Both the position numbers and the translations under genes were made by a program. The notes under the pieces were generated by a model. It was not told where the DNA came from and made no database searches. It saw only the letters and a program-made list of their open reading frames with translations. Shown here piece after piece: positions 30,301 through 33,159 of a DNA stretch of 64,000 bases. The number at the start of each line of letters is the position of its first letter. Positions within the stretch are counted from its first letter, which is position 1. This stretch comes from Echinarachnius parma (taxonomy: Eukaryota > Echinodermata > Echinoidea > Clypeasteroida > Echinarachniidae), in contig JBAMJV010001325.1 in the NCBI GenBank assembly GCA_037951105.1, positions 1-64,000 of the forward strand, read 5' to 3'.

Positions 30301-31884
30301 AATAACTAACTATATTTGACTTTGGGCACATTGGGCACAGGAGATATGAAGGTGTTGAGAAGCAAATACTGCAAGATCGAGCATGAAAACGGGGTAAAGG
30401 GTCGTCGGCCAATATCTTGGACTGATGATATCAAGAGATCGTGTCTGGACAAGGAATGAATGGTGCAACACAAATGGCAGAAGATAGAGTTGCATGGCAT
30501 GCTCTCCTGAAGACCACAGCAGCGCTCTACATCGCCACCTGAACTTGATGATGATGATGATTTGACTTAATCATTGACATGCAATTTGGACATCTTATTT
30601 CTTTGTTACATACCTGGCCATCTTCCACCTCCAGTTCATGCGGCAGACCCGAGTAGCCAAACTTGATGACGTCACCGGCCGCTAGCCGCACCGCCGCATT
30701 CTGCACGCGGCAGTCGTTGACGTACGTCCCGTTCGCAGTGTTCAGATCTTGTATCACAAAGCAGCTTTCCGCATCGCTAAACTCTATCACGGCGTGTTGT
30801 ACTTCCACAGAGGGTATCTGATATTTAAAGATGATTATAAGCAAATTAAGGTAATAGATATTTGCCAGTAAATAACTTCAAGTTTATTCACAGTCTGAAC
30901 AATAATATTAAACATTATTACCCATAACAGACATCTGAGCTGTGGTTTTACAAAATCATATTCCCCTCGTTTCAAGTGCCAGCAGGTGAAATAGGGGAAT
31001 ATTTCCCATATTCCCCTCTTTCACAAAAGCCTATGGGATTTACGTGTTAAAAAAGAGGGGAATATGACATCGGGGCACTTCACGATTCGTAGTCGAAATT
31101 TTACAGAGTGAACTGGCCCGCGGGAAAAATCTCGCGATAGTGATTTGCCATTGGTGTGTACACCAAACAAGCCGCAGCCGTACTTGTGACATTTTATCAA
31201 GCAGAGACTTGGTATGTTTAAATACAAAGTTTAATACAAAGTTTACATTTTACTAATTTCCGTTACTGCTCAAGATGTCTGATATGGGTAATAATAATGA
31301 TATTGACTGGCTCTTTTGGGGATACGACATATATTGCCTTCACTAGGATCCATATTGCCCTTGTCTTCGACTCAGGCAATATGAATCTAGTTCAGGCAAT
31401 ATTATGTCGTATCCCCCTCAAGGCCAGTCAATATTATATAATTCTCTCATCTTAAAAATAATAATGAACTAAAAATAAAACTATGAATGTGATCTGAGAT
31501 ATAATTGTATTAATTACCGAACCTATACAGCCGAAGGGGCCAGGGGTGATGGGGCCGGGTGCTGCGCAACACCCCATTTTTTAAATTGGTGTCTTTTTAT
31601 TTATTCATTTTCTTTAGGGGGGGGGGGGGGGAGGGAGTAATTAGTTACAAGTTACCTCACAAAAAATGGGGTGCTTCAGCATCTATAGCACCCACATTTC
31701 TTTGAGGGGGTGCCAGCCTAGCTTGGACACAGTTATTTTCTTCTTATTATATGTCTATACTTGAACTATTTGCCTAGCTTCTCTTTACCGGAATGGTGAG
31801 GTCGCTGTTCTCTCGTCCGACCAGTGTGACGCTAGGAGACAGCTGAAACAGCCCCTCCGGACTTCTGAGGTATCCTTTCACCAT
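3446..31884 (-). CDS. FHAD1: FHAD1 homologue (forkhead-associated phosphopeptide-binding domain protein 1), complete, 27 coding exons
   Basis: The spliced model has coding exons at 31789-31884, 30614-30817, 29545-29911, 27772-27890, 26790-27029, 25693-26043, 24689-24766, 21261-21365, 20772-20879, 20166-20411, 19638-19836, 19014-19202, 18395-18522, 17824-17913, 16349-16586, 15871-15994, 14908-15014, 14252-14411, 13696-13828, 13180-13318, 9231-9469, 7611-7883, 6985-7098, 6323-6406, 4989-5060, 3904-3969 and 3446-3457. Every junction is GT-AG and every phase agrees, giving 4,281 nt and 1,426 residues; I recall the human protein as about 1,412. Residues 1-100 form an FHA domain with its signature residues: G23-R24, S35, H40 and N61-G62-T63. 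Residues 101-262 are Pro/Ser/Gly-rich and likely disordered. From about 263 to the end the protein is Lys/Glu/Gln-rich coiled coil. FHA domains bind phosphothreonine. The molecular role of FHAD1 is poorly known, so none is assigned beyond a phosphopeptide-binding coiled-coil scaffold. The C-terminus is the least certain part. Confidence 0.9.
3590..3780. repeat. Imperfect ATC/ATT-rich microsatellite in FHAD1 intron 26
   Basis: Degenerate CATCAT, CATTAT and TTATTA repeats with interruptions, between exons 26 and 27. Confidence 0.7.
3904..3969 (-). CDS. FHAD1: FHAD1 coding exon 26
   Basis: 22 residues ([18 protein letters not shown] and on, ending MENA), acceptor GCACAG, donor GTAAGT, phase 0 both sides. 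Confidence 0.8.
4516..4930. mobile_element. Miniature element, GGTGGT(C/A)CCCT family, in FHAD1 intron 25
   Basis: Matches the copies at 29018-29434 and 40005-40411: it starts with an ACCACCACCC end, contains the shared interior (GTCTCCAAACGTACGCGT near 4720, GGTTCC near 4795) and ends GGTGGTCCCCTT. The left end is degenerate (TTTAA then ATTG). Confidence 0.65.
4989..5060 (-). CDS. FHAD1: FHAD1 coding exon 25
   Basis: 24 residues ([18 protein letters not shown] and on), strongly basic helix. Acceptor TTGCAG, donor GTAAGT, phase 0 both sides. Confidence 0.85.
5152..5400. mobile_element. Foldback miniature element, TGTGACCGGCTATAGC family
   Basis: Inverted ends TGTGACCGGCTATAGCAAAAC and GCTATAGCTGGTCACA. 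The interior matches an inverted copy at 46316-46570 in TTC36 intron 2, both containing ATGGGCATTT- and AACAATCATA-type blocks. Located in FHAD1 intron 24. Confidence 0.7.
5657..6015. mobile_element. Long foldback element, (G)n-TGTTTCACAAAGATCCTAA family
   Basis: Arms of about 165 bp are near-perfect inverted repeats: GGTGTTTCACAAAGATC at the left and GATCTTTGTGAAACACC at the right, with a small loop near 5840. Related copies: 12722-13032 and a diverged one at about 8940-9222. The left end carries a poly-G run of about 20. Confidence 0.75.
6132..6280 (-). pseudogene. Two decayed copies of FHAD1 exon 24 (3' half)
   Basis: At 6132-6173 and 6238-6280 the minus strand encodes CYEYEFKAT(V/I)xETK, aligning with [10 protein letters not shown] at the end of exon 24. 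The splice donor is lost (TATAAT instead of GTAGGT). The copies sit in a tandem duplication of about 106-127 bp. Confidence 0.6.
6323..6406 (-). CDS. FHAD1: FHAD1 coding exon 24
   Basis: 28 residues ([18 protein letters not shown] and on, ending EIKATK), acceptor TTACAG, donor GTAGGT, phase 0 both sides. Two degenerate copies of its 3' half lie downstream at 6132-6173 and 6238-6280. Confidence 0.85.
6985..7098 (-). CDS. FHAD1: FHAD1 coding exon 23
   Basis: 38 residues ([18 protein letters not shown] and on, ending GAIKSKK), acceptor TTTCAG, donor GTAATA, phase 0 both sides. Confidence 0.9.
7215..7461. mobile_element. Partial inverted copy of the AGGGCAATG miniature element
   Basis: The reverse complement closely matches the left part of the 1327-1843 element (blocks ACTCCGACTCAGATTTCTGC and ACACTGGAGGCCGCCATTAT) and ends CATTGCCCT followed by TTAA at 7462. 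Lies in FHAD1 intron 22. Confidence 0.7.
7611..7883 (-). CDS. FHAD1: FHAD1 coding exon 22
   Basis: 91 residues beginning [19 protein letters not shown], with the segment [19 protein letters not shown], then coiled coil ending EQVENLA. Acceptor TTGTAG, donor GTAAGT, phase 0 both sides. This GC-rich, less repetitive stretch may be a conserved C-terminal helical module. Confidence 0.92.
7921..8820. mobile_element. Helitron/pearl-like non-autonomous element A with internal tandem monomers
   Basis: Starts with AATTATGCCTCCGC and ends with GGCGGAGGCATAA. The interior has about five tandem monomers (roughly 145 bp) built on TGTGACCTTGACCTTTGACC, then ATACCAAGTTTGAAATTGATC, then GAGATATCGCGAGAACG, followed by an ACGG/GGAC tract. 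Related to copies at 44493-45430 and 51223-52154. Located in FHAD1 intron 21. Confidence 0.7.
8940..9222. mobile_element. Diverged foldback element next to FHAD1 exon 21
   Basis: Right end TATGTGAAACACCCCC and internal AAGTTGAACTTAGATG / GCTCAACTTAAA blocks resemble the 12722-13032 foldback. It ends only 9 bp from the exon 21 donor at 9230. Confidence 0.5.
9231..9469 (-). CDS. FHAD1: FHAD1 coding exon 21
   Basis: 80 residues ([18 protein letters not shown] and on, ending MDKSEST), acceptor CTCTAG, donor GTAAGT. It takes one base from exon 20 and ends in phase 0. The intron before it (3.7 kb) is the third largest and holds a copy of this exon's 5' end at 11880-11955. Confidence 0.9.
9706..11655. 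mobile_element. Helitron/pearl-like element D with ~323-bp tandem monomers
   Basis: One end reads GAGCCCCAGGGGGGCACGA and the other GGCTCAGGTGAGCTAAAAA. Between them are over four copies of a monomer of 323 bp (about 10180-11515), each with ATGGTAGGGCCCC, CATCAATAGAGGCATCTA and GGGGGCCACGCCCACC blocks. A GACGACGGACGACG tract follows (11520-11604). The open frames through the monomers on both strands are by-products of the period and are not genes. Confidence 0.7.
11520..11605. repeat. GACGAC(G/C)CAC-type simple repeat
   Basis: Runs of ACGACGGACGACGCACGACG inside element D, next to its terminal hairpin-like end. Confidence 0.85.
11880..11998 (-). pseudogene. Recent partial copy of FHAD1 exon 21 (5' end plus upstream intron)
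   Basis: 11880-11941 repeats the first ~52 bases of exon 21 and its TAG acceptor almost perfectly, and identity continues into the intron sequence that lies at 9470-9536. The copy starts directly after the 9541-11864 element. A third, older copy of the acceptor region lies at about 12087-12135. Confidence 0.75.
12174..12671. mobile_element. Tc1/mariner-type foldback element flanked by TA
   Basis: Left end TA-CAGGGTGGCCCC and right end GGGCCACCCTG-TA. Arms of over 150 bp are inverted repeats, sharing GGAACGGGGCACTTCCCAAA and CCAAGAACAG blocks. TA on both sides is the mariner-type target duplication. A 195-bp deletion derivative is at 27522-27716. Confidence 0.8.
12722..13032. mobile_element. 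Foldback element, GGGTGTTTCACAAAGATC family, copy 2
   Basis: Ends GGGGGTGTTTCACAAAGATCC and GGATCTTTGTGAAACACCCC with arms of about 130 bp, related to 5657-6015. Confidence 0.75.
13180..13318 (-). CDS. FHAD1: FHAD1 coding exon 20
   Basis: 46 residues plus one base ([18 protein letters not shown] and on, ending LETNRPP), acceptor ATCCAG, donor GTAAGT. Confidence 0.87.
13696..13828 (-). CDS. FHAD1: FHAD1 coding exon 19
   Basis: 45 residues ([18 protein letters not shown] and on, ending KETVEQE), acceptor CAACAG, donor GTACGA; resolves the split codon from exon 18 and ends in phase 0. Confidence 0.9.
14133..14200 (-). pseudogene. Partial copy of FHAD1 exon 18 (3' half plus donor)
   Basis: The minus strand repeats the last ~68 bases of exon 18 nearly exactly, from GTCAAACTATCGGAGCTGGT to AGAGATCAC, including donor GTATGTT. 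The exon 5' half and its acceptor are absent, so it is unlikely to be spliced. Confidence 0.7.
14252..14411 (-). CDS. FHAD1: FHAD1 coding exon 18
   Basis: About 53 residues ([18 protein letters not shown] and on), acceptor CTGCAG, donor GTATGT, carrying two bases out. Its 3' half and donor are duplicated at 14133-14200. Confidence 0.9.
14908..15014 (-). CDS. FHAD1: FHAD1 coding exon 17
   Basis: About 36 residues ([17 protein letters not shown] and on, ending LSDMT), acceptor TTACAG, donor GTAGGT. Exon 16 ends with two carried bases and this exon supplies the third, leaving one. About five decayed copies lie in the intron upstream (15.08-15.75 kb). Confidence 0.88.
15079..15162 (-). pseudogene. 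Decayed copy 1 of FHAD1 exon 17
   Basis: Plus-strand blocks GTCTCTCC, GCAAGGATG, CCTGTTGGTCTTGTATATCC and ACAATTCTCTTTCC align in order with exon 17 (AAGTCTCTCC, GCAAGAATG, CCTGCTGGTCTTGAATGTCC, ACCATTCTCTTTCC). Substitutions and lost splice sites mark it as a relic. Confidence 0.65.
15264..15750 (-). pseudogene. Four further eroded copies of FHAD1 exon 17
   Basis: Relics at about 15264-15300, 15376-15456, 15541-15628 and 15717-15750 each keep a GTCTCTCC- or GTCTTTCTTTAGCACAA-like block followed, when long enough, by the TATCC and CTCCAGTAGAG-like remainder of exon 17. Intervening sequence (GTTTAGATATATTTCAGATG) is itself repeated at 15248 and 15359, indicating tandem duplication with a period of 90-170 bp. 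Confidence 0.55.
15871..15994 (-). CDS. FHAD1: FHAD1 coding exon 16
   Basis: About 41 residues, beginning [17 protein letters not shown] and moving into a Pro/Val linker ([16 protein letters not shown]). Acceptor TTTCAG, donor GTGAGT; phase 1 in, two bases carried out. Confidence 0.87.
16349..16586 (-). CDS. FHAD1: FHAD1 coding exon 15
   Basis: 79 residues plus one base ([18 protein letters not shown] and on), coiled coil with a His-rich stretch (QIHQHS). The acceptor is TTTCAG and the donor GTATGT. Two decayed copies of its 5' half lie just upstream at 16674-16738 and 16816-16882. Confidence 0.9.
16674..16882 (-). pseudogene. Two decayed copies of FHAD1 exon 15 (5' half)
   Basis: 16674-16738 repeats CTTGAGAGCCGAGG and TGCTGCTCTTGCTCTAACCT from exon 15 with the acceptor region changed to CTAAAAT. 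16816-16882 is more eroded (CACCAACTTGTTCTTCAACTTCC and AGCCTGCTCTGAAAAA). Confidence 0.6.
16883..17823. other. Remainder of FHAD1 intron 14, no gene seen
   Basis: AT-rich intron sequence with a short block near 17690-17760 (TTTGTACATAGTTCCCCAGG then TTCCCATAA) that recurs at about 61938-61985, so part of it is an interspersed repeat. No exon or hairpin of note. Confidence 0.5.
17824..17913 (-). CDS. FHAD1: FHAD1 coding exon 14
   Basis: 30 residues ([18 protein letters not shown] and on, ending LQNEE), acceptor ATTCAG, donor GTAAGA, phase 0 both sides. Confidence 0.88.
18076..18363. repeat. Long (ATC)n microsatellite in FHAD1 intron 13
   Basis: Roughly 290 bp of CAT/ATC trinucleotides with minor interruptions. 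It begins about 30 bp downstream (in transcription sense) of the exon 13 donor. Translation in any frame gives runs of His, Ser, Ile or Met that are not proteins. Confidence 0.95.
18395..18522 (-). CDS. FHAD1: FHAD1 coding exon 13
   Basis: 43 residues ([18 protein letters not shown] and on), completing the split codon from exon 12 and ending in phase 0 at GTGAGT. A roughly 300-bp ATC microsatellite begins about 30 bp past the donor. Confidence 0.9.
18846..18912 (-). pseudogene. Partial copy of FHAD1 exon 12 (3' end plus donor)
   Basis: Repeats the last ~60 bases of exon 12 (GAGCATGAGGAGAC, then CTTGAGAAGCTCAAACTAGA) with the same GTAAGC donor, about 170 bp downstream. No acceptor or 5' half. 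Confidence 0.7.
19014..19202 (-). CDS. FHAD1: FHAD1 coding exon 12
   Basis: 63 residues ([18 protein letters not shown] and on), phase 1 in and phase 1 out. The acceptor is CTTCAG and the donor GTAAGC. Its 3' end and donor are repeated at 18846-18912. Confidence 0.88.
19375..19440. repeat. Short ATC/AGC repeat in FHAD1 intron 11
   Basis: CAGCAGCAGCA followed by TCATCATCATCATCATAATCATC, imperfect. Confidence 0.7.
19638..19836 (-). CDS. FHAD1: FHAD1 coding exon 11
   Basis: 66 residues plus one base. It includes a Trp-Gln-Gln and Cys-containing segment ([18 protein letters not shown]) that breaks the coiled-coil pattern and may be a conserved small domain. The acceptor is TTTCAG and the donor GTGAAC. 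Confidence 0.88.
20166..20411 (-). CDS. FHAD1: FHAD1 coding exon 10
   Basis: 82 residues, including an acidic break in the coiled coil ([19 protein letters not shown]) followed by Lys/Glu-rich helix. The acceptor is CTATAG and the donor GTAAGT, phase 0 both sides. Confidence 0.9.
20772..20879 (-). CDS. FHAD1: FHAD1 coding exon 9
   Basis: 36 residues ([16 protein letters not shown] and on, ending DQARKQ), flanked by TACCAG and GTCAGT. Phase 0 both sides, coiled coil. Confidence 0.88.
21261..21365 (-). CDS. FHAD1: FHAD1 coding exon 8
   Basis: 35 residues of coiled coil ([18 protein letters not shown] and on, ending AEENKK). The acceptor is TGCACAG and the donor GTATGC, phase 0 both sides. Confidence 0.87.
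21366..23024. other. First part of FHAD1 intron 7 (genomic left end), no gene seen
   Basis: About 1.65 kb of AT-rich sequence with ACATGTA-type motifs. I see no exon, strong inverted repeat or coding bias here. Confidence 0.5.
23025..23360. mobile_element. Miniature element rich in CCCATAGAAACCCATA repeats
   Basis: Terminal inverted repeats: left CAAGTTGAAATTCCCATAGAA, right TTCTATGGGAATTTCGACCT. The interior alternates direct and inverted copies of CCCATAGAAACCCATATGAA and CCTATTGGTCTCTATTGG, so it could fold into many hairpins. Confidence 0.65.
23405..23742. repeat. 338-bp near-perfect palindrome (young foldback element)
   Basis: Reads CCCAGCTAGCCACCTGACG at the left and CGTCAGGTGGCTAGCTGGG at the right. 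The two arms of about 165 bp match almost base for base around a centre near 23573 (ATCATCTCATGACATGATG). It is richer in GC and CpG than its surroundings. No protein is encoded. Confidence 0.85.
23820..24035. repeat. Tandem duplication adjoining exon 7'
   Basis: 23815-23935 and 23938-24060 are near copies: ATTCAAGCAAGCTATATGTA / ATACAAGCAAGCTTCATGTA, CTCCCCAGGGAGCATA, GCAAGTGA(T/C)TTACAG, TGTAAGGTTGAAGTA. The left copy contains a 20-bp remnant of the exon 7' donor end (23903-23922). Confidence 0.7.
24035..24118 (-). CDS. Putative alternative or duplicate exon 7' of FHAD1
   Basis: 28 codons, phase 0 on both sides, with acceptor AACCAG and donor GTAAGT. The peptide ([18 protein letters not shown] and on) aligns with exon 7: both carry LE-A, a YQK core, an R-D pair and end with Ser at the donor. 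It has no stop. It could be spliced in addition to exon 7, instead of it, or not at all. The 193-residue-level fit of the main model does not need it, so inclusion is uncertain. Confidence 0.4.
24249..24318 (-). pseudogene. Eroded third copy of FHAD1 exon 7
   Basis: The minus strand keeps GAGACTGCAAT, CATCAGAAGT and GAAGCACAAGAA in the order seen in exon 7' (GAGGCTGCAAT, TATCAGAAGT, GCAAGAGAC), with frameshifts and no clear splice sites. Confidence 0.45.
24689..24766 (-). CDS. FHAD1: FHAD1 coding exon 7
   Basis: 26 residues beginning [13 protein letters not shown] and ending FAIKS, flanked by ATAATAG and GTAAGTG, phase 0 both sides. A diverged copy with both splice sites and an open frame lies about 570 bp downstream at 24035-24118. 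Confidence 0.85.
25262..25445. mobile_element. Diverged copy of the CAGACAGAGCCGACTCG miniature family
   Basis: Blocks GACCAGTCGGGGCTGGTTCA, GAGGCAACGCTCACTGACTG, ATCCGACTGAAAACCA match the better copies at 50465-50691, 59393-59620 and 61352-61578. Inverted ends are eroded. Confidence 0.5.
25531..25565 (-). pseudogene. Short remnant copy of the FHAD1 exon 6 donor end
   Basis: ATTACATATTTTGAGAGTGACTACCTCCTT-like sequence (broken here into ATTACAT, TTTGAGAGTGAC, ACCTCCTT) parallels the exon 6 donor end at 25687-25718 (CTTACAT, GTTTGAGAGTGAC, GACCTCCTT). Confidence 0.45.
25693..26043 (-). CDS. FHAD1: FHAD1 coding exon 6 (coiled coil)
   Basis: 117 residues of Glu/Lys/Leu coiled coil ([35 protein letters not shown]), ending ...VVTLKH at the donor GTAAGT. 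It is noticeably more GC-rich than its surroundings. Phase 0 on both sides. The exon begins directly after CATAG with an ATG codon, which is internal and not a start. Confidence 0.9.
26159..26620. repeat. Local direct duplication in FHAD1 intron 5
   Basis: 26159-26268 and 26489-26617 are near-identical (GATTGCTGTCTCTTTGT, AATACGTTGACTTCATCAAT, ACAAATGAGAGATA, ACAATATAACATAATCCTCT). The right copy continues into the exon 5 relic. Confidence 0.75.
26619..26709 (-). pseudogene. Partial, out-of-frame copy of FHAD1 exon 5
   Basis: With acceptor GTCCAG it reads [16 protein letters not shown] and [14 protein letters not shown], nearly identical to the middle of exon 5. A GT after AAGG would make it 91 bases, which shifts the frame, so splicing it in would truncate the protein. 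It looks recently copied because 15 of 16 residues in the core match. Confidence 0.65.
26790..27029 (-). CDS. FHAD1: FHAD1 coding exon 5 (start of coiled coil)
   Basis: 80 residues of heptad-like sequence ([14 protein letters not shown], then [17 protein letters not shown], then [18 protein letters not shown]), phase 0 on both sides. The splice signals are TACAG and GTCAGT. A truncated copy of its middle lies 80 bp downstream at 26619-26709. Confidence 0.9.
27066..27304. mobile_element. Miniature foldback element, GAGAAGGGCGCTAGGTCAC family
   Basis: Ends GGTTGAGAAAGAGAAGGGC and GCCCTTCTCACTCTCACC are inverted. Relatives at 37846-38118 and 58588-58801. In FHAD1 intron 4. Confidence 0.55.
27522..27716. 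mobile_element. Deleted mariner-type element, TA flanked
   Basis: Begins TA-CAGGGTGGCCCAAAA and ends GGGCCACCCTG-TA. It corresponds to the right arm of 12174-12671 plus a short left end, an internal deletion derivative. It lies 56 bp from the exon 4 donor. Confidence 0.75.
27772..27890 (-). CDS. FHAD1: FHAD1 coding exon 4 (linker)
   Basis: Residues 223-262, rich in Ser, Thr and Gly, ending FAAHEK where the helical region begins. The acceptor is GGGCAG and the donor GTCAGT. It takes one base from exon 3 and ends in phase 0. Confidence 0.85.
28112..28610 (+). mobile_element. 3' end of a non-LTR retrotransposon (LINE) with (ATTC)n tail
   Basis: 28112-28270 encodes the C-terminal end of a reverse transcriptase ORF, with the familiar [18 protein letters not shown] and [11 protein letters not shown]-stop pattern of CR1/L2/Rex-like elements. 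A 3' UTR follows and ends in GTAATAAAGTTATTC with an ATTC repeat, the tail type of several LINE clades. 5'-truncated, opposite in orientation to FHAD1, in intron 3. Confidence 0.7.
28850..29008 (+). mobile_element. Second 3'-terminal fragment of the same LINE family
   Basis: Matches the UTR of the previous element (CATGTACA(A/T)AGGGT, CTACGCCCCA, AGCAA(A/C)AGTTGCTATTT, GTGATAAAGTTATTCATTC). Confidence 0.65.
29018..29434. mobile_element. Miniature element, GGTGGT(C/A)CCCT family, copy 2
   Basis: Left end AGGGTACCACCACCCAT, right end GGTGGTCCCCT followed by TTAA. The interior contains GTCTCCAAACGTACGCGT and GGCGCGTACGGAACCA. In FHAD1 intron 3. Confidence 0.7.
29545..29911 (-). CDS. FHAD1: FHAD1 coding exon 3 (Pro/Ser/Gly-rich linker)
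   Basis: Encodes about 122 residues that are low in complexity and rich in Pro, Ser, Gly and Thr. It has three near repeats of the type SxWGTQPP (WGTQPPP, WGTQPPT, WGAQPPP) and Arg-rich stretches (RPPRSRPSS). It starts in phase 0 after a CTCAAG acceptor and ends with one base carried over. It is probably a disordered linker between the FHA head and the coiled coil. Confidence 0.88.
30124..30162. repeat. Poly-C tract followed by poly-A
   Basis: A run of about 25 C with one T, then CCACCCCCCCC and nine A. Confidence 0.9.
30385..30560 (+). mobile_element. Eroded LINE C-terminal fragment
   Basis: Across two frames the plus strand reads [15 protein letters not shown] and then [18 protein letters not shown], the usual 'RP-x-W-x-DD ... 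A-x-DR-x-x-W' ending of I/RTE-like non-LTR retrotransposon polyproteins, followed by a GAT repeat. A frameshift and stops show it is dead. Confidence 0.55.
30614..30817 (-). CDS. FHAD1: FHAD1 coding exon 2 (second half of FHA domain)
   Basis: Encodes residues 33-100, phase 0 to phase 0. It contains the S-x4-H motif (SVEVQH) and the NGTYVND loop that contacts phosphothreonine in FHA domains, followed by the last beta strands ([11 protein letters not shown]). The acceptor is TATCAG and the donor GTATGT. Confidence 0.92.
30950..31070. repeat. Inverted repeat with ATATTCCCCTC ends
   Basis: ATCATATTCCCCTCGTTTCA and TTCCCCTCTTTCAC on the left, AAAGAGGGGAATATGAC on the right, in FHAD1 intron 1. Confidence 0.55.
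31304..31428. repeat. Palindromic foldback in FHAD1 intron 1
   Basis: GACTGGCTCTTTTGGGGATACGACATA-type left arm (short blocks GGGGATACGACATA, ATATTGCC) is inverted at the right as TATTATGTCGTATCCCC and GGCCAGTCAATA. Confidence 0.6.
31540..31712. repeat. Inverted GGTGCTG...CCCCATTTTTT repeat with poly-G run
   Basis: GGGTGCTGCGCAACACCCCA at the left and AAAAAATGGGGTGCTTCAGC plus ATAGCACCC at the right, surrounding a run of 14 or more G. FHAD1 intron 1. Confidence 0.5.
31789..31884 (-). CDS. FHAD1: FHAD1 coding exon 1 (start codon, first half of FHA domain)
   Basis: The ATG is at 31884 reading down. It encodes residues 1-32, beginning [11 protein letters not shown] and including the FHA Gly-Arg pair in VGRENSDL. 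The donor GTAAAG follows at 31788, phase 0. No longer in-frame upstream extension is supported, and the start matches the usual position of the FHA domain at the extreme N-terminus of this family. Confidence 0.9.
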
Positions 31885-32220
31885 GGTTGTATACAAACTC
31901 TCATGTGATAAATGGTCTTTAGGCAAGTGATGCTTCAAATCGCTGTCATAATGCTTCGGCTATATATCTGCATAAAATAATGATAACAATATATAATGCC
32001 ATATTAATAACATTCATGTCAAATTTCTGTATGGGCTGTAAGAAAGTGAAAGCATTTAAAAAAAAAAAAAAGTTCATCATACTACATGTATATCATATAA
32101 ATTTAAACTTAAATATAACCATATACTCACTTAATACATGTCCGGAATAGTTCTAGTATGAAAAGTGCCATCCCTCTGGTGTTGATGTGAATAATAAATA
32201 TGCAAATACATATGTAACAT

Positions 32221-32222
32221 CG

Positions 32223-32283
<61 letters not shown>

Positions 32284-32445
32284 CCATCATTATCATTATC
32301 ATCATCATCATCATCATCATCATCGATCGATCATCATCGATCATCATCATCATCATTGATTATCGATCATCATCATCATCATCATCATTGATTATCTGAT
32401 TTTCATCATCATCGAATATCGATCATCATCATCACCATCATTCTC
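32221..32445. repeat. (ATC)n microsatellite with embedded CGATCGATC
   Basis: About 210 bp of ATC trinucleotides, interrupted by CGATCGATC and GATTATCGATC segments, upstream of FHAD1. Confidence 0.95.
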
Positions 32446-32446
32446 A

Positions 32447-32560
32447 CGGTCGGCATGACGTCACAGTCACGTGATTTCCCTAACTACGCGATCGGCCATT
32501 TTGACAAAGGGGCAAACAATTAGCGCGAGCGAGTGTTGACTGTACTGTGCAGTACTCTTG
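32447..32560 (-). promoter_or_regulatory. Candidate FHAD1 promoter / enhancer segment
   Basis: A short, relatively CpG-rich stretch contains a perfect CRE palindrome TGACGTCA (32456-32463), an E-box palindrome TCACGTGA (32467-32474) and AAAATGGCC on the minus strand (a YY1-like core). It lies 570-620 bp upstream of the start codon, with a possible 5' UTR exon between (a donor-like GTGAGTAT at about 32132 and acceptor TATATAG at about 31972). Promoter function is inferred from motif clustering only. Confidence 0.35.
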
Positions 32561-33159
32561 ACATTAGTTAGGCACGCTCATGTACATTCTGAACTTCAAC
32601 AAATCGGGGCGAATTACATATCAAAATGAAGAACAATAATCACAGATCACAAATCTGAAGTTAGTTTTTTTAAACGTCTTACCAAAATCCAGAAAAAACA
32701 GATGTTTCATGGTCACTTTCTGCATTGCGTTTTGTGACCGTCGATTTCACTAGCGATCTTCGCGATGGGGATCGGCGGGGGATCGTTTAGCCGATGCGTG
32801 CGGCGCGGTGCAGTGCACAGTACAGCAACACACGCAGCCAGCGGCCACGGTGATTGGCGATTGCATGTCAATCGCGCGCTGTCCCGATTGAATTTATGCA
32901 TGATATCAGGAAATGTAAATAGATATATTGTATTTAATAAATTAATACATATCTATTAGTATTAATACAATAATAATTATATACTTTTAATAATCTAGGC
33001 TGATTAGTTTTATAAGTTTTGTTAAGACTAAAATAGGCTAAATAAAAATTTAAAAAAACGTTTATAATAGTTATGACATTATGATGAATTCTTTATCAAC
33101 CCATCTTACCTTGATTTGTTTCTTTTATTTTACAGGGCTCGGCAGATTATATTTACTTT

